64,000 bases of DNA from Phragmites australis (taxonomy: Eukaryota; Streptophyta; Magnoliopsida; Poales; Poaceae): NCBI RefSeq assembly GCF_958298935.1, contig NC_084942.1, positions 2,239,501-2,303,500 on the forward strand. The letters are read 5' to 3'. The first letter of the stretch is position 1, and each line of letters opens with the position of its first letter. The position numbers were made by a program, and so were the translations under genes. The notes beneath the pieces are model-generated. The model was not told the origin of the DNA, did no database searches, and saw only the letters and a program-made list of their open reading frames with translations. Below are positions 48,875 to 60,221 of this stretch, in pieces.

Positions 48875-49127
48875 CTCCCTCCATTTCAAAATATAGGGTG
48901 CATTATAATTTGGAAAGGTCAAACTTCATAAATCTTGACTAACAATTAGTCAAATTATGCACATGTTCAGTATACAAAAGTTGTATCAATAGATTCATAT
49001 TTCATTGATCTTTTAATACGATATGTATTTTATAGCAATTGATAATATATTGTAAGAAAAATTGATGGTTAAAGTATACTTTCAATGACTTTTTAAAATC
49101 CTAATACGTCCTATAAAAAAAATGGAG
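48875..49127. mobile_element. Stowaway MITE with TA target duplication
   Basis: A 253-bp element beginning CTCCCTCCATTTCAAAATAT and ending, on the other strand, CTCCATTTTTTTTATAGG. It is flanked by TA on both sides (48873-48874 and 49128-49129). The end sequence and dinucleotide target are diagnostic of Stowaway (Tc1/mariner) MITEs of grasses. Confidence 0.9.
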
Positions 49128-49175
49128 TACTAATTAATAAACTTCCTTTGTCCCCGTGAAAATAATTATTACTAG

Positions 49176-49696
49176 GTAAAAGGTAGATTTTACTATCCCC
49201 AACTATTCGGTTTGTCCAGTTAAGCCCCATACAAAATTTTAACTCATTTAACCCTACAAACTATTTAAACTGGATCAATTCAGCCCCTAATAAAGTTTTT
49301 TTTTTCTCCTTGTACAAATTAGGTTTTAAGTTCACATTTTGTGGAGTGATACCTAACATCATACCCTATATTAGAAAATAGTTTAAGATTTTTTTAGATA
49401 ACTTTCCATACATTTTCGTATCTCAAGAGACAACCTAGTATCGATGCCCCCAACCTATGAAAATAATCACAAAAAATTCTGATACCCTTTTATAACATAG
49501 GGTATAGTGTTAATTATTAACCCACAAAATCTGAACCTAAAGCACAACTTGGACGAGGAAAACCAAAAAGACAAACTTCATTTGGGGGTGAATTGGCCCA
49601 ACTTAAATAGTTCAGGGGAGTTAAATGAGTCAAAAATTTGTATGGAGTTTATGTGGACTAACCGAATAGTTGGAGGTACTAAAATAAACTTTTCCC
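49176..49696. mobile_element. Foldback-type MITE with arms of about 110 bp
   Basis: The left arm (about 49176-49290) and right arm (about 49585-49696) are inverted copies. CCAACTATTCGGTTTGTCC at the left pairs with GGACTAACCGAATAGTTGG at the right, and CATACAAAATTTTAACTCAT pairs with ATGAGTCAAAAATTTGTATG. The 300-bp middle is AT-rich. The target duplication is not clear. Confidence 0.85.
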
Positions 49697-49804
49697 AACT
49701 ACTAATTATGTAGCAGACCAACTTGCTGCCTTTGGTCCCGATCTTTTTTGAAGGAGACTGCACCGAACTTTGTTTTCTTTTATAGGGTCTGTTAGAATTT
49801 GAAA

Positions 49805-50000
49805 AAAAAACAAACTTTGGAAGTTTTCACTGACAATTAGTCAAATTACATGCATGTTTAGTATACAAAGTTGTACCCATAGATTCATATTCCAGAGGTC
49901 TTTTAATACGATTTTGATTTTATAACTACAATATATTGAAAGAGAAATTAATGATCAAGTATGTTTTTAAAGACTTTTCAAATCCTAATGCACCCTATAA
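49805..50000. mobile_element. Second, older copy of the same Stowaway family
   Basis: The segment shares ordered blocks with 48875-49127: GACAATTAGTCAAATTA, TAGATTCATATT, TCTTTTAATACGAT, ATATATTG and ATCCTAATGCACCCTATAAAA. The left end is degraded and the right end abuts the arm at about 50003. Confidence 0.75.
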
Positions 50001-50002
50001 AA

Positions 50003-51150
50003 TCAAGGAACAAGTTCATTTTACATCCTCAAACTCTTATTGGAGAAATTTAAATTACACCATGAGCTCACGACCCGTTCGTTTTCCATCATCAAACTTT
50101 TCAACCCGTTTACTTTACTCCCTCCAGCCCATACTATAGTAGGTGGTTTTTGGATGAGGTGGCTACCGAAATGGGATCCTCTGACGTCCACAGAGCAAAG
50201 TCAGAGAGCTACAGTGCCTCTAACTTTGCTCTATCTCAGTCGTGCGTTTGAGAAGAGACAGAGCATATTTGGAGCTACAGTAGACGAATGAACAATAAAT
50301 TATACAGTTTTTTTGGTAAACAGTAACTATGCACAGTATTCATACGAAATGGTAACATCAAAGGCACTGTAGCAGTAGACTCATTTTACTATTTACCTTT
50401 GATGTTGAGACACAACATCAGACGATCCTGTTCCGTGGCCGCCACGCTCACGCTGGAACACTCGCACAACACAGACAAGTAGAGGGAGAAGGACGGCTCC
50501 ATATAGCACACAGCTATGGCCGGAGGATGGTGGCGGACGGCTGCTGGGGAGCGTGCGTGCGGCAAAGCCCACGTGCATCATCCAGCCAGCAAACAAGAGA
50601 GGGAGATAACAACATATATATAGTGCATAGATTGCAATGATAGAGAGCTCCGGCGGAATTTTCTGGCCCGACATGAATTGTTATCCAGGCCTAACAATTG
50701 GATGCAGCCGGATTAGCAAAGTTTCATAGGAACCAAATCAGCATTAATCGGGAGCAAGAAGCTAAATTTTATCCATGAATTAATGCCTCCAATGAAGAGA
50801 AGTACATCGCATTGATATATGACAATGCATTCGGTGTCGAATGCAAACAGCATGAGCAGCGCGTGTAAGATGGCAGGTGCGGGATGAGCACCAGCAGGCG
50901 ACGGTCAACTGCGGGCTGAATCCAACCTAACGACAAAGATAAAGAGAGGCTGAGGAGGAAGAACAGGAGTTTAGTATGAAATGAGAGGCCCAAAAGGTCC
51001 ACAAGCTGCCAATTAGAACTCCACTTGGATGCCACGTCAACACAAATTTGAAAATGAACGAATTGTAGGTTCAGAATATAATTTAGATTTCTGCAAGAAG
51101 AGTTCAAGGGTGTCAAATGGCCCTGTTCTAAAACCAGGCTGAGGGACAAT
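50003..51150. mobile_element. MITE split by inserted DNA
   Basis: A left arm at about 50003-50085 (TTCATTTTACATCCTCAAAC, CTTATTGGAGAAATTTAAAT) matches in inverted orientation a right arm at about 51045-51135 (CTAAATTATATTCTGAACC and CGTTCATTTTC on the minus strand). The roughly 950 bp between them includes CTACAGTA-rich DNA (50195-50380) and unrelated sequence, so one or more later insertions appear to have separated the arms. Confidence 0.6.
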
Positions 51151-52706
51151 TTGATTTGGCTGCTATGTATACCCGCCTAATGGAATCATCTGTTAGAAAA
51201 AATTACAGGACCATGTCATCCTCATATGCAGCATGACAAAGTTGGAAAGCTAATCGTCTGTTCATGGTGAGCAATTTAGTAGTAACAAAATAACAAAGCA
51301 ACAACTGAAATGAAAATACTGCTAGTCGTTTATCATGGTAAGTGACGCTCAATAGTAACATTCATTCATATTAACTAAAACTCGATTCATAGATAGGACC
51401 TAAAGATGGCCTCATCCTCAGGTGGGTGGGAAAGATGCAACTGCTTAGCCAAAAGTTACAGGTGCTTCGAAGATGGTGCTTTCAGTAGCTCAGCTTGCTC
51501 TTGTCTCAGTCGTTTCTCCCTGTTTCTCCCTCAAACGGTCATCGTAAAATGAAGCCCGTCAATATTCAACCAACACCAGTTATTGCACTCATAGACGACA
51601 GCTGATAAGCGGGCATAAAACGGAGCTAGCAAAACATTGTAGTTCATGCACACCCTTAATAAGTCGCGGAATTCAGGTTCAGTAGTAACACAACATACAA
51701 TCTTAATGGTTCTCGAATTCAGATTCTGTAGTAACATAATGAGCACTACAGACGATCAAAAGAACAAATATCATTCAAAGTAGTACAGAATGAAATAAAC
51801 TTGGAAAAGAAGCAAATACCAGAACCATCCACGGCTGGTTAACAATCAGAAAACCAAAGCAAAGCAATGTGTTCTGCAGTTGATAAAAAAAAGGTACTGG
51901 TGCAGTTTCCTGAAAACAGCTCTACCATTCTAATCCACTAGTCTTTGCTGGTTAGCTGCTCAACCCTATTGCTCTGTGAATTTAGAAAGATGTCATCTCA
52001 ATCTACAACTATATCATAGTGCAAGTTTCACAAGTCGAACCAAAACAAAGAACGTAACTGTCGTCATGATTAACCTTCAAGGGAAGAATGGACCATACCC
52101 TGGCACGTGCCAATACATTTACTAGCTACTTGCATATTAAATCATATTACTTTGTGAATTTCGAGAGATTTTGTATCCCAATGCCACAACCAAATGGTAT
52201 TGCAAATTTCACAAAGTCAAACCTTAATAGTGGAAAGTAGAAACACAAAGCAGTAATTGCCACAAGAATTCAGCCTTCGAGGGAAGTGTGGGCCAGAATC
52301 CCCTAGCAGACAGAAGGCCTAAGCCTTTCTTTCTCTTGCAATTTCATGTGCATACTACAATTAAACCTTGAGCAACACACATCTAGAACTCAGATATGAA
52401 GTTACTACATCAGTTTTATATCAACCCCTATTTAAAGGAATGTTCTAATGTTTTGACAGTTATAGAATTATCAAATAGAATCAGGACACACACAAAAAAA
52501 ATAAAGCGCCTGTTGAATTTAAGCAAGAGAGAACAGTGGCATTGCAGGGGAGGCAGCCCTTGGAGCTCAACTGATGATGCAGCTGGGCTAGCCTAGATCT
52601 CACCAGAGCTAGCGGAAAAGACGGCAGATCTGCTCAGCGACAAACAAGTGCAATGTTGCATGGCATGCTAGATATTCGAATTGGTCCATACCAAAAGCCA
52701 AATTAA
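51151..52706. other. Intergenic, 3' of propeller-like copy 2
   Basis: No gene is recognised. Downstream non-coding exons of the minus-strand copy 2 could lie here, because its last frame ends at a good donor-like ATGTAAGC. Two segments near 51990 and 52180 share CAAGTTTCACAA/CAAATTTCACAA and GTCAAACC/GTCGAACC, a weak local duplication about 190 bp apart. Confidence 0.35.
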
Positions 52707-53257
52707 GGGTGCGTTTGGTAGGAATCCAGATTCTCCCAGAAACGTTTCGGTTTCGGATTCTCCCTGGAAACGTTTCTATGGTGAATCAGAAACACCTCTG
52801 GAAACAGTTTAGCTAGTTGTCTGGATTCAGTGTCCGGATGGAGAGGATGGTGGTGCAATTGACCATTTTGTCCTTCGTTGATTGCTATTTTTAGATTTTA
52901 TTTGACTATTTTTAATACAAATAATATTTTTTTAGTTTTCATTTAATCTCTCCCCTCATCTCTCTCCCTTACGACTGAGCCGGGGGGGGGGGGGGCAGCT
53001 CGGGGTGTCGGCCTAGCGGTGCTGCAACTCGGCGGCTCAGCGTGTCGTCTGGGAGGGCGAGTGGTGCGGCGGCTAGGCGGTGGCATTTTGGTACATGCGC
53101 ATGGGAGAAACGGGTGAAACGGCCCTCAAGCCGTTTCGCGATTCACCCCCAATTCACCGATACGTTTTGCCTTGAAATTTTTCAGGATGGTGTGTTTGGC
53201 TGCCAGATTCGGTGAAACCACCTAGAATTGGTTCCGATTCCGGCAGCCAAACAGGGC
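52707..53257. mobile_element. GAAACGTTTC-rich MITE-like element A
   Basis: The left end is GGGTGCGTTTGGTAGGAATC and the right end contains CAGCCAAACAGGGCC, a short inverted repeat. CAGAAACGTTTCGGTTTC and GGAAACGTTTC occur near the left end. It is clearly related in inverted orientation to element B (55307-55622). A G-run lies at about 52982-52995. The target duplication is not clear. Confidence 0.65.
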
Positions 53258-53452
53258 CGAAATGCGGTCAGTAGGCCATAGCCCAACAGAACTGAGACTG
53301 TACACATAAATTGGAATGTTTATCTATGAAAACAGAACACTAGTACACTTCATTTCATTTGGTGGTGCAAATATGTAGAAGATTTAATAATCTAGTAGCA
53401 GCGATAGAAATATAAATGACAGCTATAGCCTACCGAAGTAAAAGAGAGATGC

Positions 53453-54655
53453 TTACATGGTTAGGGCAGCAACCACAGGTATGTCAGATTCCAGCAAACG
53501 ATATCGGCCCTTACATTTGTAAGTATGACTCTGTTCCTTCACTCGTGCTGCAACTGGCACATCCTTAGCCTTGGCACCCCGGGACTGGCAGGCCATCAAG
53601 ATAGCCTCAATGTTCTCCATCTGAAAGGTGGTCAAGATAACCTGAACCTCCTTCAAGCAGTTGGCTCTGTGGCGGCTTTGACGGACGGATCCTAACCTGG
53701 TGGAACAGAAGCTGCCCTTTCCCAGGGGGCAGAAAAGCGGCCAAGGAATCTTGTCCTCTGATGCCGCCACCGAGAACTCTTGGATTGATAACGAGGGAGT
53801 GCTCGATGAGAGCTTGATGGACATGTGGAACACCGAGGCAGAGGCAGCGATGCCGTTCTTGGATATGGGGCAGGCGGCGAAGAGGCCGCCGCCGCCAAGG
53901 GGCACTGCCTGGCCAACAAAAGGCAGGTTCTTGTCGTGGACCTTCTCCCACGTTTTGTTCACCACATGAAAGGCGTAAGTGCCCACCATCAGTTCTTGCT
54001 GCGGGGAAAGCAAGATGTAGGAGCCCATGGCCGCATAGGATGTGACTGTAATTTCGGGTGGATTGCGAAATTCAAAAGGGTCCATCAAGGCAGGGAAGAA
54101 GGGTGGTGGCGGCAGGACAGTCTAGCAGGGCCAAACGCCGCGGTCCCAGGAGGGAACACCCGTGTTGAAGCTGAGGGATTCGAACCATGGCTCGCTGTCG
54201 ATGGGGGGCACCACCCGGGGGCGGCGTGAGATGGCGTACACCTCGCCGCGGTGGGAGATGAGGACGGGCTTGTGCTTGGGGTACTTGAGCCGATGGCTCT
54301 TGAACGTCTCCAATGTGCTCGGGTCAAAGATGATGGTGCCCGCCATTAGACCACCACCGACGCCGACAATCCAGGAGCCGTGCCTCGAATGCGCAGCGAC
54401 AAAGGACATGCCACGCTCCGCGCCAGGCAACTCAGCAACGATGCGGGCGCGCGGCCGCTCGCCGTCGCCTCCGGCAACGGCAGCGGCTTCGATCTTGAGA
54501 ATGGAGTAGGCCGACTGCTCGTCTTCGCGCACCGCCACAAGGTAAACCGGCTTGGCGAACTCGGCTGACGATTCCATGGTGTCGTCCTCCGGCTTGGCGA
54601 ACTCGGCTGGTGATTCCACCGAGCCGTGACCATCATGCTTCCTCTTGGGCGCCAT
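53453..54655 (-). pseudogene. Grass propeller/kelch-like protein, copy 2, with in-frame TAG
   Basis: From ATG 54655 (MAPKRKHDGHG) one frame runs to 53453 and is broken only by a TAG at 54124-54122, after GVWPC. The upstream part has two copies of an ES-AEFAKP motif, then VYLVAVREDEQSAY, WIVGVGGGLMAGTIIFDPST, KPVLISHRGEVYAI and EPWFESLSF. The downstream part has VTSYAAMGSYILLS, GTYAFHVVNKTWEKV and LPFVGQAVP, matching copy 1 at 42774-44114 in order. The end reads ...VAALTM then TAA, but ATGTAAGC could also be a splice donor, so a further exon is possible. An alternative in-frame ATG at 54760 lies in the likely leader and was not chosen. If the TAG is real, the product is a 177-residue fragment. 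Confidence 0.7.
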
Positions 54656-54903
54656 TTTCGTTTCCCTCGACCTCGAGAAAAGGGGAATAATTTGGTTTAA
54701 TTTGGTGCCCTCAACGCAAAAAGGAGACGGCGGCCGGCCGCAGTTCGCATCCCATCCCATCCAATGCCCTAGTCTCCGGTACGGATTGGGCCTATGGATT
54801 ATATGGGCCTTGTCGTTGCGCGTGAGAGCCCAGCCCAGATGGGAAATTAAAAAGTGGTAAATGCAACCGGGGATTTAGAAAAATCAATTTTTTTAATATA
54901 ATA

Positions 54904-55142
54904 CTAACCTCTGTTACAAAATAATTGACAACTTTGATTTTTCATGTACAATCTTTGACTAATCATATTTGTTTAAATATTTAGCTAAGTAAAATGAAAA
55001 AAGTATCACTAGATTTGTTATTAAAGATACTTTAAGAATACCATATATTCTAGCTATTTGATTAAATATTTGTAGAAAAGATGGATGGTCAAATATTGAA
55101 TAGTAAAGTCAAAGTTGTCAATTATTATGAAACGGAAGTTAG
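54904..55142. mobile_element. Stowaway-like MITE with near-perfect 35-bp inverted ends
   Basis: The left end reads CTAACCTCTGTTACAAAATA and the complement of the right end reads CTAACTTCCGTTTCATAATA. Both continue with ATTGACAACTTTGA. TA dinucleotides flank both ends (54902-54903 and 55143-55144). It is of 239 bp and lies 250 bp upstream of copy 2. Confidence 0.85.
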
Positions 55143-55306
55143 TAGTTATTATATTAATATTTTAAAATAATATATATGCTGGTTTATTTGTAACAATTTA
55201 TATATCCTTAATTTTAATAGTGATAAATAAGGGAAATCATTTTAAAATCTAGTAAGGACGCTTAACCTCTTCCTAACGTCCAACTCGGAACATTCTTAAT
55301 ACTTAG

Positions 55307-55622
55307 GCCTCATTTGGTTGCAAGAAACGTTTCAGATTCTCTATTGATTCTCTAGAATCCCTGCCAAACGCATCAAAACGTGAAACGTTTCACCTTAAAT
55401 CACCTGAAACGTTTCTCATTTTTAACACTACAAGGAGAATCACCTAAAATGGTGTTTCACCCGTTTCGAGAATCACTCAGGTCATTTTTCTTCAAAAATC
55501 CGAATCTAGAATCCCTGCCAAACGTTTTCAGAAAATTAAGAATGATTCACCAGAGAAACGTTTCCAAGAAGAATCTGAAACCGAAACGTTTCTGAAAGAA
55601 TCTGGAGCCCTACCAAACAAAC
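55307..55622. mobile_element. GAAACGTTTC-rich MITE-like element B
   Basis: A 316-bp element flanked by ACTTAG direct repeats (55301-55306 and 55623-55628), with TTTGGT near the left end and ACCAAAC near the right. Its right part is the inverse of the left part of element A: both contain CCAGATTCT, CAGAAACGTTTCGGTTTC and GGAAACGTTTCT in the same order. Confidence 0.75.
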
Positions 55623-55628
55623 ACTTAG

Positions 55629-58320
55629 ATAGAGTTAACCTATCACACCTTATTCTTCAACCAAACATTACTAAAACATGTACGCTCTTGCTGACAGTAT
55701 ACATGTGGCGGTCAAATCGGACCAGACGCCAACGCCGACGCCAACGCCAACGCCGTCGCCACCCGCCAATTCCACTCTCCCTGCAATCCTCTTCGTCCCC
55801 AAATGCATCATGCGCTGGTGGCCTATTCCCCTGCTCCGCGCCCTTATGTTTGCAAGGTCTGCTCGTGCGGTCTTCCTATCTCACTATTTTTATTTGACTG
55901 ATGAAACTGTTGCCTTGTAGATAGCGAACCTCCAATGAATGATTTTCATAAGTTTCGTTTCCAAAAAAAATTGCCCGTGCCATTGAGCGGACAGTATACG
56001 AATTCCAGTTATGAGCATTAAATTTGCAAGATTTTGTACAGAGCATATATATAGTTCTTTTGAAGCTAGAAAACTAGACGCATGCCTTGGGGACGCGAGG
56101 AGATTGTTCGCATCAGCTGTGCCGGTTGAATTCGAGATTGGGAAATCGTTAGCAACAGAGCAAGAACATGAGGGCTTTACAATTTGGATGAGATACTTGC
56201 ATGACTGGAACTTGATGTTGGAAATATGCACACAAGAGCTAGGTGCTCAAGAAAGAACACACGTGAGGAAGTACTTTGAAACTCTATTCTGTTACATCTG
56301 CAAATGAGACGCGAGGAACGAACCACCCGCCGCTCAACCTCTCTACCCAACCCTTCCTCGCCAGCCACCACCGCCGCCGACGGTAGCCTCCCCTTCCTCT
56401 CTTTCCCTCTCCATTCTCCCTGCTCCCCTCCCCTTTCTCTCGCTCCTTTTCTTTTGCAGTTCCAAATCTTATGGAGGTTGTGCTTTGCCGTGCCTCGGCC
56501 AGCCTGTTCTAGCAGTTTGTGGTTGGACCCATGCGTGTGGCGTGTCCGTAGCGCGCCCGACCGGCGGATTCACGCGCCTAGCGGCCTAGGTGTGTTTCGG
56601 GGCAGTGGCCATTCTCGCATGCCGGTGGCGCCGCGTGGCATGGCGGTTCTGCGGCGTAGGGGTCGGTTTAGGGTGCCCGCGTGGAGGCCAGGCGGTGTGG
56701 CGCCACATGGTGGCTGGTGGCTTGCTCTTCAGCGTGCAGCTGGATGGGTGGCGTCCGGATCTGAGCCGCGGTGCACCTCGACCACTTCGGCGTGGGGCCG
56801 GTGCGCCGATGGGTGGCTTGTGCACGCGCTTGTGGCCGTCCTGGGTCTGGCTAGAGATGGGCACATAGATGCAGAACAGGCTCTCGTGGCTTGTGGCTGG
56901 CATCTTACTACGCTCTAGCTGACCGGATCCGGCCATCAGAGGCCCAGTTCTCGCTCTCCCCTTCGAGCTTGGCGGCCTTATGCCTAGATCTAGCGTTTGT
57001 GCTGCCGCCTTGCCGCTCATGCGCGCACTTCTCTCCTCGCTGGGCTGCGGTCGCTTTTCCTTGTCATCGTGCAGGGTGATAAGGTCCCGCCGACCGCCTC
57101 TGGCGTGCTCAAGTCACTGGCGCCGTGGAGTCCGTGCTCCTGTGCATGCTCGAGGTGCTCACCACGCTCCTTTGGAACCACACCGCACTGTTGTTGTCGG
57201 TCTGCGTTGTGTCCTGTCAGTCTACGTCGTGTGTTGTCAGACTGCGCTACTATCGTTTTGCTCTAGGTGCTCATGTTCTCCTCTGATCCCATGTCACACC
57301 GTTGCTATTAGGCTATGGGGCATTGTGGAAGCCTCGACATGGTGTGTTGTGTTGCCCTCCCCCTGATCGGGTTCCTCCCCTTGCCGGTTCTTCTTCCTCC
57401 CCATAGCCGCCCTACGGGGATCCTAATTGGTTGTGGGGTTTTCGGGGCTGCGCGCTGTCTGTGGCTGTGGCGGTTGCGACGAGGTATCAGTGCAAGTGTT
57501 TGGGGGCGGAGAGTCATGAGCGAAAGCTCAGGCCGGCATTCTACTGGTGCCAATATCGATGACGCACGTGGGTGCCATTTCCTCCCTGGAGACGATATTG
57601 TAGCATCTCTCCCGCCTTAGGGGCCTCCTTGAGGTGAAAACCTTGCTCTAGTTTTCGGTCAGGTGACGACGGCGTAGACGTCGCTTCCTTCCTGAAGGCT
57701 TCGTCTCCGAAAATCCTCTTGCATTGTTGGTGGCACATGGTTTCTTTTGTTGGTGGCACTTACGCATCCGTTCAACACGGCGATGTTTCCAGATCATGTG
57801 GTGTCCCTAATATCAGTTGTTGTCTGATGCGCACTCCTCCGAAGTGACACACCCACTAATTGTCTGGGGGTTTTGGTTCGGCGTGGGAGCAGGGCTCCGC
57901 CAACCAAGCTGCTACTGGCGTGGTAGCAGGGCTCCGTTGGCTTGTTGCTCAGGATGTTGGTTTGGTGCGCAAGTTGAGTTAGGTTGGACGCGGTTGTCTG
58001 TTGGTTGTGCCGTGTGTTGTGAGCGTCGTGGTATTTGTTCGGTGTCGTTTGTGGCCGGCTTCTTCTGTAGGTTTCATCCCTATGTCTTCGCTCCTCGATG
58101 GCTCTTCTTTCAGTTTGGTGCTTCTCGACAGAGATTTGGTTCAATGCGTGCTCCTCCGAAGCGATGTGCTGCCGACTTCTGTGACGGAGTGGTGTAGCGT
58201 GGGAGCAGGGCTCCACCAACCGAGTTGTGAGGGTGTTGTTTGGTTGGTTAGCACGCAAGTTGAGTTGAGTTGGTCTGATCTGTTATTGGGTTTGCGCTTC
58301 TGGTATGAGAGCCGTCTGTG
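55629..58320. other. GC-rich block without a recognised gene
   Basis: From 56300 to 58300 the GC content rises and many frames stay open on both strands by chance. The longest plus frame (56304-56918) is Arg/Ser/Pro-rich with no domain. A short (ACGCCA)n-type array is at 55728-55762. Phrases like GTGAAAACCTTGCTCTAG (57634) recall non-coding parts of grass transposons, but I cannot assign a class. Confidence 0.35.
57823..58275. repeat. Imperfect direct duplication with about 317-bp offset
   Basis: Matching blocks recur in the same order: CTCCTCCGAAG (57834 and 58151), GTGGGAGCAGGGCTCC (about 57883 and 58199), CCAACC and GCGCAAGTTGAGTT versus CACGCAAGTTGAGTT. A third GTAGCAGGGCTCC lies at about 57920. 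Confidence 0.7.
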
Positions 58321-58649
58321 AAGTTATGATCATATTGTCATCTCAAGGTTGTGAGGTTTTTAGACCCAATTTTTCTTATAAACTGGGTCAATTCTCTTCT
58401 TCTATGATAAAATTGGCAATGCTCTTGTCATCCTTTTGGGAAAAAAAAACTCTATTCTGTTGCAGTCTTACAAACACTGCACACTTTTGCTTCTATTTAT
58501 TGTGATTACAAGATGATGTGAACGGAAGAGGAATACAAAACATAGCAACTCTTGGGAATCCAAGTGAACAATAAAATGAGGTAGCATTCTAAGAGGTTTT
58601 TGACCCTTGGTTGATCTAATTGAACTAGTGTTCAAATTACAGATAACAC

Positions 58650-59225
58650 CCCCCCCCCCCCAATCTTGATCTGGTTCAATTAATGTTCTTGGCTCCCAGC
58701 AGCTGCCTCATTTCAGCAAACTTCAATCTTGACAATGCTTTAGTCAGTATATCTAATTTCTATTTTTGACTGTTGATATGTTTTACAATAATCTGTCCAT
58801 TCTCAATGCACTCCCTCACGAAATGAAATCTCGTGTCAATGTGCTTATTTCTCTCGTGAAATATTGTGTTCTTCATGAGCGTGATTGCCGATTGGTTGTC
58901 GATATGCAATGTTACTGCTTATGGTGGTTCTCTATTTAAATCACTCAGTAATCCTCTCGGCCACAATGATTCACATGACACAAATGTTGCTGCCATGAAC
59001 TTTGCTTCACAAGATGAGAGAGCAATTGTTCTTTGCTTCTGGAAGCACCATGCCACTGGATTTTCAAAATAATAGAACACCATACTGCTTGTACTCTTTC
59101 GGTCGTCAGTGCTCCCAGCCAGATCGCTATCACTATAGCTGATCATCATCTCATATTTTTTCCTGTTGTATGTCAGTCCATACTAAGTTGTCCCTCTCAC
59201 ATACCTCAAGACTTGTTTAACCCCC
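58650..59225 (-). mobile_element. Copia RNase H fragment
   Basis: Minus-strand translation gives SYSDSDLAGSTDDRKSTSSM, then QKQRTIALSSCEAKFMAAT, LHIDNQSAITLMKNTIFHER, KHIDTRFHFVRECI and LTKALSRLKFAEMRQLLG, the RNase H end of a Ty1/copia pol. It carries at least one in-frame stop after VKHINSQK. It begins abruptly at about 59225 and ends beside a C-run (58648-58662). The sequence differs clearly from the copia element at 1.1-3.0 kb, so it is a separate insertion. Confidence 0.85.
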
Positions 59226-60221
59226 GTTTCGTTCTTGGAATTGGAATTAGGCCCAATTCAACTCTGGCATTTGGTTCTTATGTCCCTGCGGAAATGAATT
59301 GATGCTCCAACTGATGGAGGTTTGCGTAATCTTTCGAATGTAATATGATAAGTTGATTGGTGGAGTTTTAACGTAGATGATTCAAAGGTTCTAACCCGAA
59401 TAGATCGAGAACCCTCGTAACCACTACACCACTACTCTGTGGTTGTCAACTGTACCAAGAAGCGATTGACCTCGCTAAGAAGATTTATTCCTACAAACGA
59501 ATCGAGAACACAAGCAAGAACAGATAGATGTAATTTGAATATTACTAATTACCAATGAGAGCTCGAGTTTGGGATTCTATAAACCGATAAATGACGAAAT
59601 TATTTAAAATAGAATAATATAAGTAAAACCTGAGCCTGAACTACGACAACTACTATATATATATAGAGAGACTTGAGAAGGTCGACCTAGGGATAAGTGA
59701 CCCTAGAAAGAGACGTACATAATCTAGACTCTAACCCCGACACGCTTACAAGACTTGAAAAAGCCCATAATAGTGATGCAACACCTTATTTTATGTATTT
59801 AAGACGTGTAGAGATCGGGACGGACGCAGGGGAGCAGAACTCGTGAGATTTCTAAGAGCAGAACGGGCGCGAGCGAAACACAGGACGCTCAAGCTCTTTT
59901 TTAAGCAGTAGAGATTAGAAAAATATGTGAATTTAATATCAATTAATTAGAGAAGGAAAAAACATATTAGAGCCCTACTTACATACTACATGTGAATTTA
60001 ATATTCATACTCCCTTCGATCAAAAATACATGATATTTTTATTTTTTTATAGTCTTCGATGTCCAACTTTGACCACTATTTTCTATTAGAATATATTACT
60101 CCTTCCGGTTTTAAATATTTGACCCTTTGATCAAGATCCCGTCAAACTTTTTAAATTTTGACGTCCATAGCTTTCAAAATATTTAGTTTAAAAACATTAA
60201 AAACAAAGAAAATCATATGCA
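59226..60221. other. Intergenic, with Stowaway-type fragments
   Basis: No gene. Fragments at about 60010-60095 and 60102-60190 carry CTCCCTTCGATCAAAAATA and CTCCTTCCGGTTTTAAATA, typical left ends of Stowaway MITEs. The second abuts the broken end of the GRAS pseudogene. On the minus strand 59388-59433 resembles pol III boxes (GTGGTGTAGTGGTTACGAGG, then GGTTAGAACC) but does not form a tRNA. Confidence 0.45.

Noticed and set aside
54655..54760. Upstream in-frame ATG (MGWDANCG) for propeller-like copy 2
   Set aside because: The added 35 residues have no counterpart in copy 1 and look like a translated leader; MAPKRKHD at 54655 matches the charged start of copy 1 (MGRGKRK).
56304..56918. 204-codon Arg/Ser/Pro-rich frame
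   Set aside because: GC-rich chance frame; the opposite strand is also open and nothing is recognisable.
59388..59433. Possible tRNA gene on the minus strand
   Set aside because: Pol III box-like motifs are present, but arms do not pair into a cloverleaf and the B box is poor.
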